Positions 27,901-37,510 of a stretch of 57,599 nt of DNA are shown piece by piece. Below the pieces are notes generated by a model. The model was given only the letters and a program-made list of their open reading frames with translations. It did no database searches and had not been told where the DNA came from. Position 1 is the stretch's first letter; the number at the start of each line of letters is the position of its first letter. Source of the DNA: Bacteroidota bacterium. Its GTDB lineage: Bacteria > Bacteroidota > Bacteroidia > Cytophagales > Cyclobacteriaceae. A program made the translations under genes and the position numbers. Where the stretch lies: contig CANIVF010000023.1 of assembly GCA_947470895.1 (NCBI GenBank), positions 1 to 57,599 of the forward strand, given 5' to 3'.

Positions 27901-28302
27901 GCCTTAAGCATGGTAGATGCAACAGATTTGAATGGAGGAGCCCGAAAGGCGAGTGCCGCTGGATATGATTTTGTTGAAAACGTCAAACATAATTCTTCAG
28001 CGAAATTCAAGGAAGTTGACTTAACCGGTGCAGGTAAACTTAATTTTGCTGTGGTGGAAATAGGAGCTGTTAAAGGTGGAGAAATAGAAGTGTGGCTCGA
28101 TTCGACAGAAGGAACAAAATTAGGAACAGTAAGTTTTGCAAATTCTCCAAAGATGGAAGTGCAGTCGGGTGTATTCATGAGACCTTCTGGCATTTCATTT
28201 AAGCCAGTGGCTGGAAAACATGATTTGGTATTGGTATTTATAAATGAGAAGGCTGGTGAGGGTGACCTTTTCTCACTGGTGCAGTTGGTGCTGGGTAAGT
28301 AG
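24961..28302 (+). CDS. ThuA - glucose/sorbosone dehydrogenase - PKD - cytochrome c - CBM fusion lipoprotein
   Basis: A 1113-residue lipoprotein (leader ends LFFSC, Cys17). Domains in order: ThuA-like (about 22-240, VLVFSKTKGYRHES, GGGGFVGIHAAADTEYDW, YTGMGHTNESY); PQQ-type glucose/sorbosone dehydrogenase propeller (about 255-680, MLGLAHDPDF, NCCHTGGSIVFD, YVMGNRNPYRI); PKD (about 681-770, DFSAGETTDPDGDE); cytochrome c with CKSCH at 851-855; and a CBM6-like C-terminus (about 980-1110). Family knowledge: ThuA takes part with a Gfo/Idh dehydrogenase (ThuB) in trehalose oxidation to 3-keto sugars, and this propeller family oxidises sugars with PQQ. The fusion suggests one periplasmic machine that binds, oxidises and passes electrons to its own haem. 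The cytochrome domain closely resembles the lipoprotein encoded just upstream. Confidence 0.93.
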   Translation: MKRIITALAMLVLFFSCKQESPRVLVFSKTKGYRHESITAGKAALQKLGAEKGFAVDTTEMAEDFTEENLKKYQAVVFLSTTMDVLDDAQQNVFKRFIQGGGGFVGIHAAADTEYDWWWYGKLVGAYFKSHPKTQEAKFKKVKPFGDGVNLPDEWIRTDELYNYKKISDDIIPIFMLDETSYEGGENGDNHPIAWYHDFDGGRSFYTGMGHTNESYADPLFLDHVYQGILYAMGESKPDFSKAREKKKPESNRFTKVVLGSFFDEPTEMDILPDGRIIFLERKGAVRMYNPKNDSIYVINNFNVNTKFEDGMLGLAHDPDFETNKWLYIYYSHPEKSANVLSRFIFDGEKIDQSSEKQMLEVATQRLNCCHTGGSIVFDANKNLYVSSGDNVSPFESDGYSPADERQGRSTFDGQGSSSNTNDLRGKILRIHPEPDGTYSIPEGNLFPKGEEKTRPEIYVMGNRNPYRISIDQKTSFLYWGEVGPDAGNDDPERGPRGYDELNQAQKAGYFGWPLFVGGNYAYAKYDFEKKTVGSRHDPLKPINSSPNNTGKIELPPVSPPFIWYPYAESPDFPLVKTGGRNAMAGPVYYSENYKGKDGSFPDYMDGKLIIYDWIRNWMRLVTMDDKGAIKDIESFMDGTQFNNTIDMAYGPDGKLYTLEYGTAWFKQNLDSRLSRIDFNPGNRVPLASLKTNKNSGATPLSVDFSAGETTDPDGDEVTYELEIKGQVLKSENGNFSFTFDKAGIYRPKLTVTDAKGAKSTTEVTVIAGNEPPVIEISIEGGDRFLPGGFSNYKIVITDKEDGSTTEGKIFADRVLTTLDFHPQGYDITKIAQGHQRSELPGKLLIAESDCKSCHLIDQRSAGPAYRDVAKRYAKDVRAVEVLSDKVLKGGAGVWGDVAMAAHPQLSKGQAVQMVEYVLSLANEEKVVSLPLSGKANFSLMPPPGPTASSAYVLTVTYEDNGANGMPSLSTTNQFIYKSPALSMVDATDLNGGARKASAAGYDFVENVKHNSSAKFKEVDLTGAGKLNFAVVEIGAVKGGEIEVWLDSTEGTKLGTVSFANSPKMEVQSGVFMRPSGISFKPVAGKHDLVLVFINEKAGEGDLFSLVQLVLGK

Positions 28303-28322
28303 TACTAAAAAAAAGAGAAATT

Positions 28323-29171
28323 ATGAACCGTAGAAGATTTATTCAAACCTCTTCCATTGCGGCAGCAGGCATACTAACACTTCCTTCTTTTTTGACGGAA
28401 GCTAAAAAGCAATCACCCATTGGCTTGCAGTTGTACACGTTGCGCGATGTGATCATGAGTGATGTGAAAGGCGTATTAACTTCGGTGGCCTCTATGGGTT
28501 ATACGGAGGCAGAAACCTATGGCTATAAAGATGGTAAGTTATTTGGAATGCCTGTGGCAGAGTTTGGTTCGTTCATGAAAAGCATTGGAATGAAAACGGT
28601 GAGCGGCCACTATGGAATTGACATGACTACCAAGGGCTGGGATAAAGCGTGTGAAGATGCGAAAGCACTCGGACAAAGTTATGTAGTCGTACCATGGATG
28701 GATAAACAGTATTACAGTTCATTGGATGTCTTAAAAAAGACATGTGATACGCTTAACAAAGCAGGAGAGGTGGCAAATAAATATGGTTTGCAAATGGGCT
28801 ATCACAATCACGCTTTTGAATTTGAGAAAGTGGAAGGTAAGATTGTTATGGATACTATGCTCGAACAACTTGATTCAAAACTGGTGACTTGGGAGATGGA
28901 TATCTTCTGGGTAGTGAGAGCAGGATATGATCCATCTGCCTATTTTGAAAAATATCCTGGACGCTTCCAGTTATGGCATGTGAAAGACATGGATAAATCA
29001 AACCCTGATAGAAATGCGGATGTGGGCACTGGAACGATTGATTTCAAAAACTTATTTACCAAAGCAAAACAATCAGGTCTCAGGAATTTTTTTATCGAGC
29101 AGGAAACTTATCCTACTACTCCGATGGAAGGCACGAAGAATAGCATTAACTATCTCAAGACTATCTTATAA
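28323..29171 (+). CDS. Exported TIM-barrel sugar isomerase/epimerase, Tat-like leader
   Basis: A 282-residue protein whose N-terminus MNRRRFIQTSSIAAAGI has a twin-arginine-like pattern (RRRFIQ) before a hydrophobic stretch, so it is probably exported folded, as expected for a metal-dependent enzyme. The barrel carries metal-site segments MGYHNHAFEFE, TWEMDIFWVVRAG, FQLWHVKDMD and NFFIEQETY. It is the same superfamily as the genes at 5366 and 22723 but from a shorter, periplasmic branch. It starts 20 bases after the fusion protein and is followed by an intrinsic terminator, so it ends the operon. A keto-sugar epimerase or isomerase in the periplasm is inferred. Confidence 0.92.
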   Translation: MNRRRFIQTSSIAAAGILTLPSFLTEAKKQSPIGLQLYTLRDVIMSDVKGVLTSVASMGYTEAETYGYKDGKLFGMPVAEFGSFMKSIGMKTVSGHYGIDMTTKGWDKACEDAKALGQSYVVVPWMDKQYYSSLDVLKKTCDTLNKAGEVANKYGLQMGYHNHAFEFEKVEGKIVMDTMLEQLDSKLVTWEMDIFWVVRAGYDPSAYFEKYPGRFQLWHVKDMDKSNPDRNADVGTGTIDFKNLFTKAKQSGLRNFFIEQETYPTTPMEGTKNSINYLKTIL

Positions 29172-29184
29172 TTTTTTTATAATG

Positions 29185-29222
29185 CCTCTTCATGATCATG
29201 CTAATGAAGAGGTATTTTCTTT
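29185..29222 (+). terminator. Intrinsic terminator ending the second sugar operon
   Basis: CCTCTTCAT (29185-29193) and ATGAAGAGG (29204-29212) form a perfect 9-bp stem with a 10-base loop, followed by a T-rich tract continuing to about 29230. It lies 13 bases after the TIM-barrel stop. It also rules out the upstream ATG at 29192 as the start of the TonB-receptor gene. Confidence 0.75.
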
Positions 29223-29230
29223 TTTTTCTT

Positions 29231-31519
29231 ATGAAGAGAATAGCACTTTTTTTTATCATTCTTCTGACGGGAGTTTCACATGTAGTGGGTCAAAATCTTT
29301 CGCAGTCGATTATTGGAAGAATAAAAGAATCGCTCTCGCAACAACCCATCTCACAAGCCAATGTATCGCTTTACAGCGGAAGTGAATTAATAAAAGGTGC
29401 GGTGTCCGATTCGCTTGGATCATTTTTAATAAAAGATGTGGAACCGGGGCGATATAAATTGGTTACGTCATTTACTGGGTATCTCTCCTTTGAAAGCGAA
29501 TTATTAGTCGTATCAGGAAAGAAACAATCCCTCGAAATATTTCTTCAGGAATCTCAACGCATGCTGGAAGAAGTAGTTATCAGTCCGCAGTCAGTTTCCT
29601 TAACGAACACGACCTCCATTTCTATCGAGAAAACACTGCGTGTGCCCGCCAACTTCTTTGATCCGGTTCGTATGCTCACTTCATATCCTGGTGTGGTTGC
29701 CACTAATGATCAGGCTAACTCCATCGTTGTAAAAGGATATTCTCCCAATGGAATTTTATGGCGATTGCAGGGACTCGATATCATCAATCCTAACCATCTT
29801 GCCAATGCCGGTACTTTCAGCGATAAGCCCATTTCCAGCGGTGGAGGTGTAAATGTGTTAAGTGCTCAGTTGTTGGATCGCACTGATTTTTATTCTGGCA
29901 CCATGCCCGTGCAATATGGCAATGCTCTTTCAGGTGCCATGGATATGACTTTGAGACCGGGGAGTTCCGATAAAATGCAATATACCGCTCAAGCAAGTTT
30001 GATTGGTTTAGATATGGCAGCAGAAGGACCTCTACCTAAATTAAAGAAGAGTTCGTTTTTAGTTAATTACCGCTATTCAACCGTTGGGCTTCTGTCCAAA
30101 ATGGGTGTTGATTTTGGAGGTGAGTCAATCAGTTTTCAGGATTTCTCTTTTCATTTAACCTTGCCAGGTGCCAAAGGCGGTAATCTTTCTGCATTTGGAT
30201 TTGGTGGCATTAGTTCTAATGATTTTAAAGCAAAATCTGAAAATGAGTGGGAAGAAGAAAAAGATCGTTATACTATTAACTATAGCGGCAAGGTTTATGG
30301 AATTGGATTACTCAATCAATTCAAGCCGGGTTGGATGGCTTTGAGTGTTGGAGCTTCTTTCTCAGGTCAGGATCAGGAACGTAAATCGCAGGGAACGGCA
30401 GTTCCTTTTCCTAATGTTTATACGGAAAACTACTCCACACAGCGCTCACTGCTTTCCGGTTTTATTAAAGGTACTAGAAAAATCGGAAAGGAAGGATTCA
30501 TTGAAGCAGGCTTACGTGCAAATTATAGGAACGATGATATGAATGTGAAGACAGTTACACAGTTAGACATCAACATATTCACACCTAACTATAGAGGAGG
30601 GGTAATTGGATTACTTTGGCAACCGTATATCGCATGGTCGCAATCCGTTGGACAGTTTAATTTTGGTGCCGGGATGCGTTATGTGAACTTCAGTTATAAT
30701 GGCCAATCCTCACTGGAGCCCCGGGCTAGTCTATCAAGAGTCTGGAACAGTAATCTGGTAACATTCTCATACAGTTTATCCAGCCAGTTGCAGCAGAGTT
30801 TTATTTACGTGATGGAACAAAACAAGAATTTGAATTTCACGAAGAGTAATCAGCTATCGCTCGAATGGAAAACAAAACTTCCATATGATTTGAATATGGT
30901 TTCATCGGTATATTATCATCAACTGTTTGATGTTCCCACCTTGAATCGTTATTCACTTATTAACCAATGGGATGAATATGAAAAAGGAAATTTTGTGAAC
31001 GATGGAAAAGGAAGAAATTATGGTGTGGAAACACAAGTCGAAAAAAGATTTTATGGTGATGTTTATTTTATTATTACGGGTTCGGTATTTCAATCAGAAT
31101 ATAAAGTAGGGTCAACGTATGTCGACTCACGATTCAATGGGAGATTTACTAGTAGTTTGTTAGGAGGTAAAGAATGGAAGAAGACCAATAAATCATTTGG
31201 TGTTCACGCCCGTGTACTTTATACCGGTGGCTTGAGACAAGCTACTATTGATGAGGCTACTTCAGCACTCGCTGGTCATACTGTTCTTGATTACTCACAA
31301 GGTTATATCATGCAATTGCCCAATTATTTCCGAACCGATCTACGCGTAAGCTGGCGCAAAAACAAACCAGGTTACACCCGCACGCTATCGTTGGATATTC
31401 AAAATTTGACTAACCAGCAAAATGTTGCCTATCAGTACTACGATACTTTCTTGAAAAAGATAAACACCAGATACCAGGTAGGTATTATTCCGGTTTTGGC
31501 CTACCGAATTGACTTCTGA
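29231..31519 (+). CDS. TonB-dependent outer-membrane receptor
   Basis: A 762-residue protein from the ATG at 29231, which begins a good signal peptide (MKRIALFFIILLTG, cleavage near VVGQ); the longer frame from 29192 would run through the terminator stem. After the leader comes a carboxypeptidase-regulatory-like domain (about 25-105, ISQANVSLYSG, GSFLIKDVEPGRYKL), a plug with VKGYSPNGILWRLQG and a beta-barrel ending in YRIDF. No SusD-type partner gene follows. It should import a ligand with energy from TonB-ExbBD. Because it follows the sugar operon directly, uptake of the sugar or of a metal or cofactor for it is possible. Substrate unknown. Confidence 0.92.
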   Translation: MKRIALFFIILLTGVSHVVGQNLSQSIIGRIKESLSQQPISQANVSLYSGSELIKGAVSDSLGSFLIKDVEPGRYKLVTSFTGYLSFESELLVVSGKKQSLEIFLQESQRMLEEVVISPQSVSLTNTTSISIEKTLRVPANFFDPVRMLTSYPGVVATNDQANSIVVKGYSPNGILWRLQGLDIINPNHLANAGTFSDKPISSGGGVNVLSAQLLDRTDFYSGTMPVQYGNALSGAMDMTLRPGSSDKMQYTAQASLIGLDMAAEGPLPKLKKSSFLVNYRYSTVGLLSKMGVDFGGESISFQDFSFHLTLPGAKGGNLSAFGFGGISSNDFKAKSENEWEEEKDRYTINYSGKVYGIGLLNQFKPGWMALSVGASFSGQDQERKSQGTAVPFPNVYTENYSTQRSLLSGFIKGTRKIGKEGFIEAGLRANYRNDDMNVKTVTQLDINIFTPNYRGGVIGLLWQPYIAWSQSVGQFNFGAGMRYVNFSYNGQSSLEPRASLSRVWNSNLVTFSYSLSSQLQQSFIYVMEQNKNLNFTKSNQLSLEWKTKLPYDLNMVSSVYYHQLFDVPTLNRYSLINQWDEYEKGNFVNDGKGRNYGVETQVEKRFYGDVYFIITGSVFQSEYKVGSTYVDSRFNGRFTSSLLGGKEWKKTNKSFGVHARVLYTGGLRQATIDEATSALAGHTVLDYSQGYIMQLPNYFRTDLRVSWRKNKPGYTRTLSLDIQNLTNQQNVAYQYYDTFLKKINTRYQVGIIPVLAYRIDF

Positions 31520-31570
31520 TTAAAAATAGTCTTTGCAATCGTTTGAAGTGGTTTCTTTTTAATCATTTAC

Positions 31571-31598
31571 CTGCTTAATTTGTCTTTGGAATAAGCAG
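31571..31598. promoter_or_regulatory. 7-bp inverted repeat upstream of pckG
   Basis: CTGCTTA (31571-31577) and TAAGCAG (31592-31598) are perfect reverse complements around 14 bases, ending 15 bases before the pckG start. No T-run follows. It could be an operator or a leader hairpin near the translation start. A -7-like word (TAATTTG, one base short of the consensus spacing) overlaps it. Confidence 0.35.
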
Positions 31599-31613
31599 AT
31601 TATCTCTATCCTT

Positions 31614-33482
<1,869 letters not shown>

Positions 33483-33485
33483 GAT

Positions 33486-33513
33486 AAAAAGCCCCTCGTG
33501 CGAGGGGCTTTTT
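33486..33513. terminator. Strong bidirectional intrinsic terminator
   Basis: AAAAAGCCCCTCG (33486-33498) pairs with CGAGGGGCTTTTT (33501-33513), a GC-rich stem with flanking A and T runs on both strands. It follows pckG by 3 bases and can also serve the convergent DUF4349 gene, whose stop lies 78 bases away. Confidence 0.92.
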
Positions 33514-33590
33514 GTTGGCCGGGATGAGGCTTATTCGGATAACGGATATATGAAAAGGTCGATAGGAGTATCACCAGACATTCGATCTGT

Positions 33591-34430
33591 TTAAGAATGT
33601 TTGGAAGTTTTTCCCTTCATTCGCCTTTTCCATAACCAAATTAAAAACATGGCAAGTCCCACTACAAATGGCCACAGGTTAAGGAAGAAAACAATAAAGG
33701 CTAGTAAATTTTCCCAACCACCCTTAAGGGATTGCACCAACTTAGAGGCAAAGCCAAAGTCCGTACCAATGATTTCATAATAATTAACATTGAGTGTGCT
33801 GAAGGCTACCTGGTTTTTGAGAAAGTTCAATCGACCTTCCATCGATTCAATATCAGATCGTACGTTGGCAATCTGACTTTCAATAGAAACGATTTCTTCA
33901 ACGGTTTTAGCCAGCTTTAAAATTTCTCTATAGCGTGCTTCTAATTCTTTCTTTGTTTTTAATCGTGCTTCAACATCGATGAACTGCTCAGTCACGTCTT
34001 CCGTGCTGATGTTTTTGTTTTCTATTTTCAGAGCAAGAGGCTCCAGGCGAGCAACCAGCGCATCAAACTGATTAGCGGGCACCCGTATTAGTTGATTGTA
34101 TTGTAGCCTTTCTCCAAAGTTATTTTCACTTTCAGATGAGATGTAGGCATTTAATTCTTTACAGATTTTTTCAATTTCAGTCTTGGTTTTCTTTACTTCT
34201 TGGGTTTGAAACTCAAGCGCTCCGTTGCGAATCAGTTTTCTTTCTATAATTTCTGTAGTTGGTGCAGGTTGCTCTGTATCATGAACATCCAGTGTGCTTT
34301 CAAATTCGTTCACGCTTTGAACCATTTTGGCATCTGTTGCCGCCATGTCGAGAGCTGCTTCGGGGCTTGAATCATTTCCATGGCAGGAAATCAAGAACGT
34401 AACCAATAGTAGGAGGGTATTCATTTTCAT
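33591..34430 (-). CDS. DUF4349 lipoprotein
   Basis: A 279-residue protein from the start at 34430, where MKMNTLLLLVTFLISCHG gives a good lipoprotein leader (Cys16); the longer frame to 34505 adds an unlikely second hydrophobic N-terminus and overlaps the pgk terminator. The middle shows the DUF4349 pattern (RKLIRNGALEFQTQEV, IRVPANQFDALVARLE, VEARLKTKKELEARY), a coiled coil around 140-200 and a C-terminal membrane helix (about 245-265) with a basic tail. The family is a membrane or periplasm protein of unknown function. It is downstream of pgk on the same strand but separated by a terminator. Confidence 0.88.
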   Translation of the reverse strand: MKMNTLLLLVTFLISCHGNDSSPEAALDMAATDAKMVQSVNEFESTLDVHDTEQPAPTTEIIERKLIRNGALEFQTQEVKKTKTEIEKICKELNAYISSESENNFGERLQYNQLIRVPANQFDALVARLEPLALKIENKNISTEDVTEQFIDVEARLKTKKELEARYREILKLAKTVEEIVSIESQIANVRSDIESMEGRLNFLKNQVAFSTLNVNYYEIIGTDFGFASKLVQSLKGGWENLLAFIVFFLNLWPFVVGLAMFLIWLWKRRMKGKTSKHS

Positions 34431-34493
34431 GCTTGATTGAAGGTTATGGTTTATAATTCCTTGATGAGAAAATAGTAACACAAAGTAAATGAA

Positions 34494-34518
34494 AAAGTCA
34501 GGCAATTAACCTGACTTT
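34494..34518 (-). terminator. Intrinsic terminator downstream of pgk
   Basis: AAAGTCAGG (34494-34502) and CCTGACTTT (34510-34518) form a perfect 9-bp stem with a 7-base loop. Read on the minus strand it is followed by TTCATTT, a modest T tract. It begins 23 bases after the pgk stop. Confidence 0.8.
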
Positions 34519-34540
34519 AACGTGTTGACGAAGACCTTTA

Positions 34541-35725
34541 TTATTCCAATGCCTTAACGCCTGGTAAAACTTTACCTTCAAAGTATTCAAGCAATGCTCC
34601 ACCACCAGTAGAGACATAACTTACTTTATCTTCGTAGCCGAATTTGGATACTGCCGCTGCAGAGTCTCCACCACCGATCAATGAGAATGCTCCTTTTAAC
34701 GTGGCTTTAACTACGGCTTCGGCAATACTCTTTGTTCCTTTTTCAAATTTCTCCATTTCAAACACGCCCATAGGGCCATTCCATAATATGGTTTTTGATT
34801 CTTCCACAACATTGGAAAAAACCTGAGTGGCTTGTGGTCCGATATCCAATCCCATCCAGCCTGGCTCAATAGCATTATTGTTGGCTACTTTTGTGTTTGC
34901 ATTTGCATCAAACTTATCGGCTACAATGGAGTCGATAGGCAAATGAAGTTCTACACCTTTAGCTTTTGCTTTTTGAATCAGTTCTTTGGCAAGATCCAGC
35001 TTATCTTCTTCCACCAACGAATTACCGATATTGCCACCAAGTGCTTTAAAAAACGTGTAGGCCATTCCACCGCCAATGATCAGGTGATTCACTTTATCAA
35101 GAAGTTTTTCAATAATCAATATCTTATCCGAAATTTTAGCACCTCCCATAATCGCTGTGAAAGGTCTTTCGGTATTCTCTAACACTTTCTTCGCGTTATC
35201 TAATTCTGCGGCCATAACATAACCCGCACATTTGTCTGTAAAAAATTGAGCAACGATGGTCGTTGATGCATGGGCACGATGTGCTGTTCCGAATGCATCG
35301 TTGACGTATACATCTCCGTGTTTGGATAATTTCTCAGCAAATGCCAAATCGCCTTTTTCTTCTTGTTTGTAGAAACGGAGATTTTCAAGAATCAAGACCT
35401 CACCTGGTTTAAGCGCTTCGGATTGGGCGAAACTCTCTTCTCCAATACAATCAGAAACAAATTTTACGGAGATCCCCAGCAATTGCTCTACTGTTTTTAT
35501 GGTATGTTTTAAAGAATATTTTTCTTCCGGACCATCCTTCGGTCTTCCCAAATGTGACATCAGAATGCAACTGCCTCCTTCACTCAATATTTTTTTGATC
35601 GTAGGTATTGTAGCACGAATACGATTATCGTCAGTAACCTGAAAGCTTTTATCGAGAGGTACATTAAAGTCTACCCGAATGAGTGCACGTTTTCCCTGGA
35701 AGTTAATATCCTGAAGAGTTTTCAT
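34541..35725 (-). CDS. pgk: Phosphoglycerate kinase
   Basis: A 394-residue glycolytic enzyme of normal length. It transfers phosphate from 1,3-bisphosphoglycerate to ADP. Hallmarks are RVDFNVPLD near the N-terminus, [27 protein letters not shown] and the C-terminal [13 protein letters not shown] with the nucleotide-binding glycines. It starts 78 bases from the end of the SRPBCC gene. Upstream on the minus strand is TACCTTCG (35753-35760), one mismatch from the TAnnTTTG box and 27 bases before the start, so it may have its own promoter. Confidence 0.98.
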   Translation of the reverse strand: MKTLQDINFQGKRALIRVDFNVPLDKSFQVTDDNRIRATIPTIKKILSEGGSCILMSHLGRPKDGPEEKYSLKHTIKTVEQLLGISVKFVSDCIGEESFAQSEALKPGEVLILENLRFYKQEEKGDLAFAEKLSKHGDVYVNDAFGTAHRAHASTTIVAQFFTDKCAGYVMAAELDNAKKVLENTERPFTAIMGGAKISDKILIIEKLLDKVNHLIIGGGMAYTFFKALGGNIGNSLVEEDKLDLAKELIQKAKAKGVELHLPIDSIVADKFDANANTKVANNNAIEPGWMGLDIGPQATQVFSNVVEESKTILWNGPMGVFEMEKFEKGTKSIAEAVVKATLKGAFSLIGGGDSAAAVSKFGYEDKVSYVSTGGGALLEYFEGKVLPGVKALE

Positions 35726-35803
35726 AGTAACAGTTGTCTTTTTTATCGGTGACGAAGGTAAGGAATCAGACTGTGAAGATGTCGACTTCCGTATGGCTAT
35801 TTT

Positions 35804-36301
35804 TCAGCAAACGATTGATAATTCCCGTTGTTGGATTGGTAAAATATCTTTCGATTTCTCAGTTTCTGCATATTCTCGTAACAAGTCATTACGTTTTGTA
35901 ATCGTATTCGACAGGATTTTTTTTAGAAATAGAAAATTTAAAAGTTCACCAATTAACCCCCACCGTGTTCTATAATAAAAGTGATTAATCATAACGGTTT
36001 CTTCGCTGATGTCATAGAAATAATAGTCATGCTCGATAGTAAGAAAATAGCTATCGGATACTTCGTAACTCATGAAGGAAGGCGGGCTGAATTTTATAAT
36101 TTTTATTTCTGAACTAAGTTTTAAACCCCACAATTCTGATTTTAATAGCGCATGTTGGTTGGGTCCAAATAATCCGGATGTGCAGCCGGACACGGATTCT
36201 TCTTTTATTACCGATATTTTATGAAAATCAATGCTTCTAGCTAGGTCAAAACATTGCTGAATAGGAGCCTTTATGTAGGTATTAAATTCGATTTTGTTCA
36301 T
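35804..36301 (-). CDS. SRPBCC family protein
   Basis: A 165-residue protein from the ATG at 36301. This start is chosen because a GGTGGAGAAGAG ribosome-binding stretch lies directly before it and because the longer frame (to 36328) would overlap the end of pfkA. It has the polyketide-cyclase/START-like pattern: FNTYIKAPIQQCFDLARSIDFH at the N-terminus, HYFYRTRWG-like segment and a C-terminal helix (LFLKKILSNTITKRNDLL). Such proteins bind hydrophobic ligands; this short form resembles the cell-division-inhibitor-like group, but a function is not assignable. It lies 16 bases after pfkA, so co-transcription is likely. Confidence 0.85.
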   Translation of the reverse strand: MNKIEFNTYIKAPIQQCFDLARSIDFHKISVIKEESVSGCTSGLFGPNQHALLKSELWGLKLSSEIKIIKFSPPSFMSYEVSDSYFLTIEHDYYFYDISEETVMINHFYYRTRWGLIGELLNFLFLKKILSNTITKRNDLLREYAETEKSKDILPIQQRELSIVC

Positions 36302-36317
36302 CTCTTCTCCACCCTCG

Positions 36318-37412
36318 TTAATCGCCAAAACTGATACCTAATCCTTTCGCGGCTTTCACGAGATAAGAATCTTTTTGTAGAAAATTGTAATCCTTGGTAG
36401 CTTCTTCTAAAGTCACAGAAGTGATCGCATTATTCTTTAATGCTACCATACGTCCAAAATCTTTCTCCAATGCCAGTTCGAAAGCTTTAACTCCAAATAG
36501 AGTGGCCAACACTCGATCATAGGCAATGGGTGTTCCACCACGCTGAACATGGCCTAGAACAGTCTCCCGTATTTCTGCTTTGCAGCCCGCATCTTTCAAC
36601 TGTTGCGAGAGTTGAAAGGCAACTCCACCTAACCGCACGTGCTCAGAACCTTTTTCAGCTTTGCCTGCCGTAATCTTTCCTTCCTTGGGCTTGGCACCTT
36701 CAGCAATGACAATATTGGCAAAACCTCTTCCGTGTTTATATCGACTATCGATTCGTTTCACCAATTTGTTTATGTTGTAAGGGATTTCTGGGATCAAGCA
36801 AATCTCAGCTCCGCCTGCAATGGCAGTGTGCAAGCCTATCCAACCGGCATCGCGACCCATCACTTCCATAATCATAACACGGTGGTGACTTTCAGCCGTG
36901 GTTACCAACTTATCAAAACTATCCGTGGCAATCTGAACCGCAGTTTGAAAACCAAAAGTCATGTCGGTAGCAGACAGATCATTGTCAATGGTTTTTGGAA
37001 CACCTATGATCGGAACACCTTTTTCAAAAAGGGTCTTGGAGATTTTTTGTGACCCGTCTCCACCGATATTAATGATTGCATCAAAGTTTAATGCTTTCAG
37101 TTTTTTTATTAATTCATCAGAACGGTCTTCAAATTTGATCGATCCGTCAGCCTGCGGGAGTGGGAACTTAATGGGATTTCCTTTGTTTGTAGTTTTGAGG
37201 ATAGTTCCTCCCTTCACATGAATCCCTGCTGTGCGTTTGCCAGTCAGTCGTATAATTTCCTGAGGCTCATTCAAAACTCCATTGAATGCTTCTATGCTGC
37301 CATATACTTCCCAGTCTTTTTCTCTTCTGGCCCGTTTGGCAATACCCCGAATAACTGCATTGAGACCGGGGCAATCACCACCGCCAGTTAGTACTAATAT
37401 TTTCTTCGTCAT
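36318..37412 (-). CDS. pfkA: 6-phosphofructokinase
   Basis: A 364-residue enzyme from the ATG at 37412 (MTKKILVLTGGG); the frame extends nine codons upstream without homology-like sequence. It phosphorylates fructose 6-phosphate. GGGDCPGLNAVIRG at the N-terminus and VPKTIDND at 138-145 with the catalytic Asp143 place it in the group of mixed-specificity PFKs. GGDGS at 117-121, rather than GGDDS, points to ATP rather than pyrophosphate as the donor, since an Asp at that place marks PPi enzymes. EVMGRDAGW follows. It probably forms an operon with the SRPBCC gene. Confidence 0.95.
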   Translation of the reverse strand: MTKKILVLTGGGDCPGLNAVIRGIAKRARREKDWEVYGSIEAFNGVLNEPQEIIRLTGKRTAGIHVKGGTILKTTNKGNPIKFPLPQADGSIKFEDRSDELIKKLKALNFDAIINIGGDGSQKISKTLFEKGVPIIGVPKTIDNDLSATDMTFGFQTAVQIATDSFDKLVTTAESHHRVMIMEVMGRDAGWIGLHTAIAGGAEICLIPEIPYNINKLVKRIDSRYKHGRGFANIVIAEGAKPKEGKITAGKAEKGSEHVRLGGVAFQLSQQLKDAGCKAEIRETVLGHVQRGGTPIAYDRVLATLFGVKAFELALEKDFGRMVALKNNAITSVTLEEATKDYNFLQKDSYLVKAAKGLGISFGD

Positions 37413-37510
37413 AGGTGAATAAGGGATATATAACCGCACTTAATTTAATGAGGTGAGTTGTAAATTAGGAAGACGTTTTTAGAAAATTACTACCAACTAA
37501 AACATTTTAT

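Noticed and set aside
36639-37052. 137-codon plus-strand frame inside pfkA
   Set aside because: Antisense to pfkA with no recognisable motif; shadow frame.
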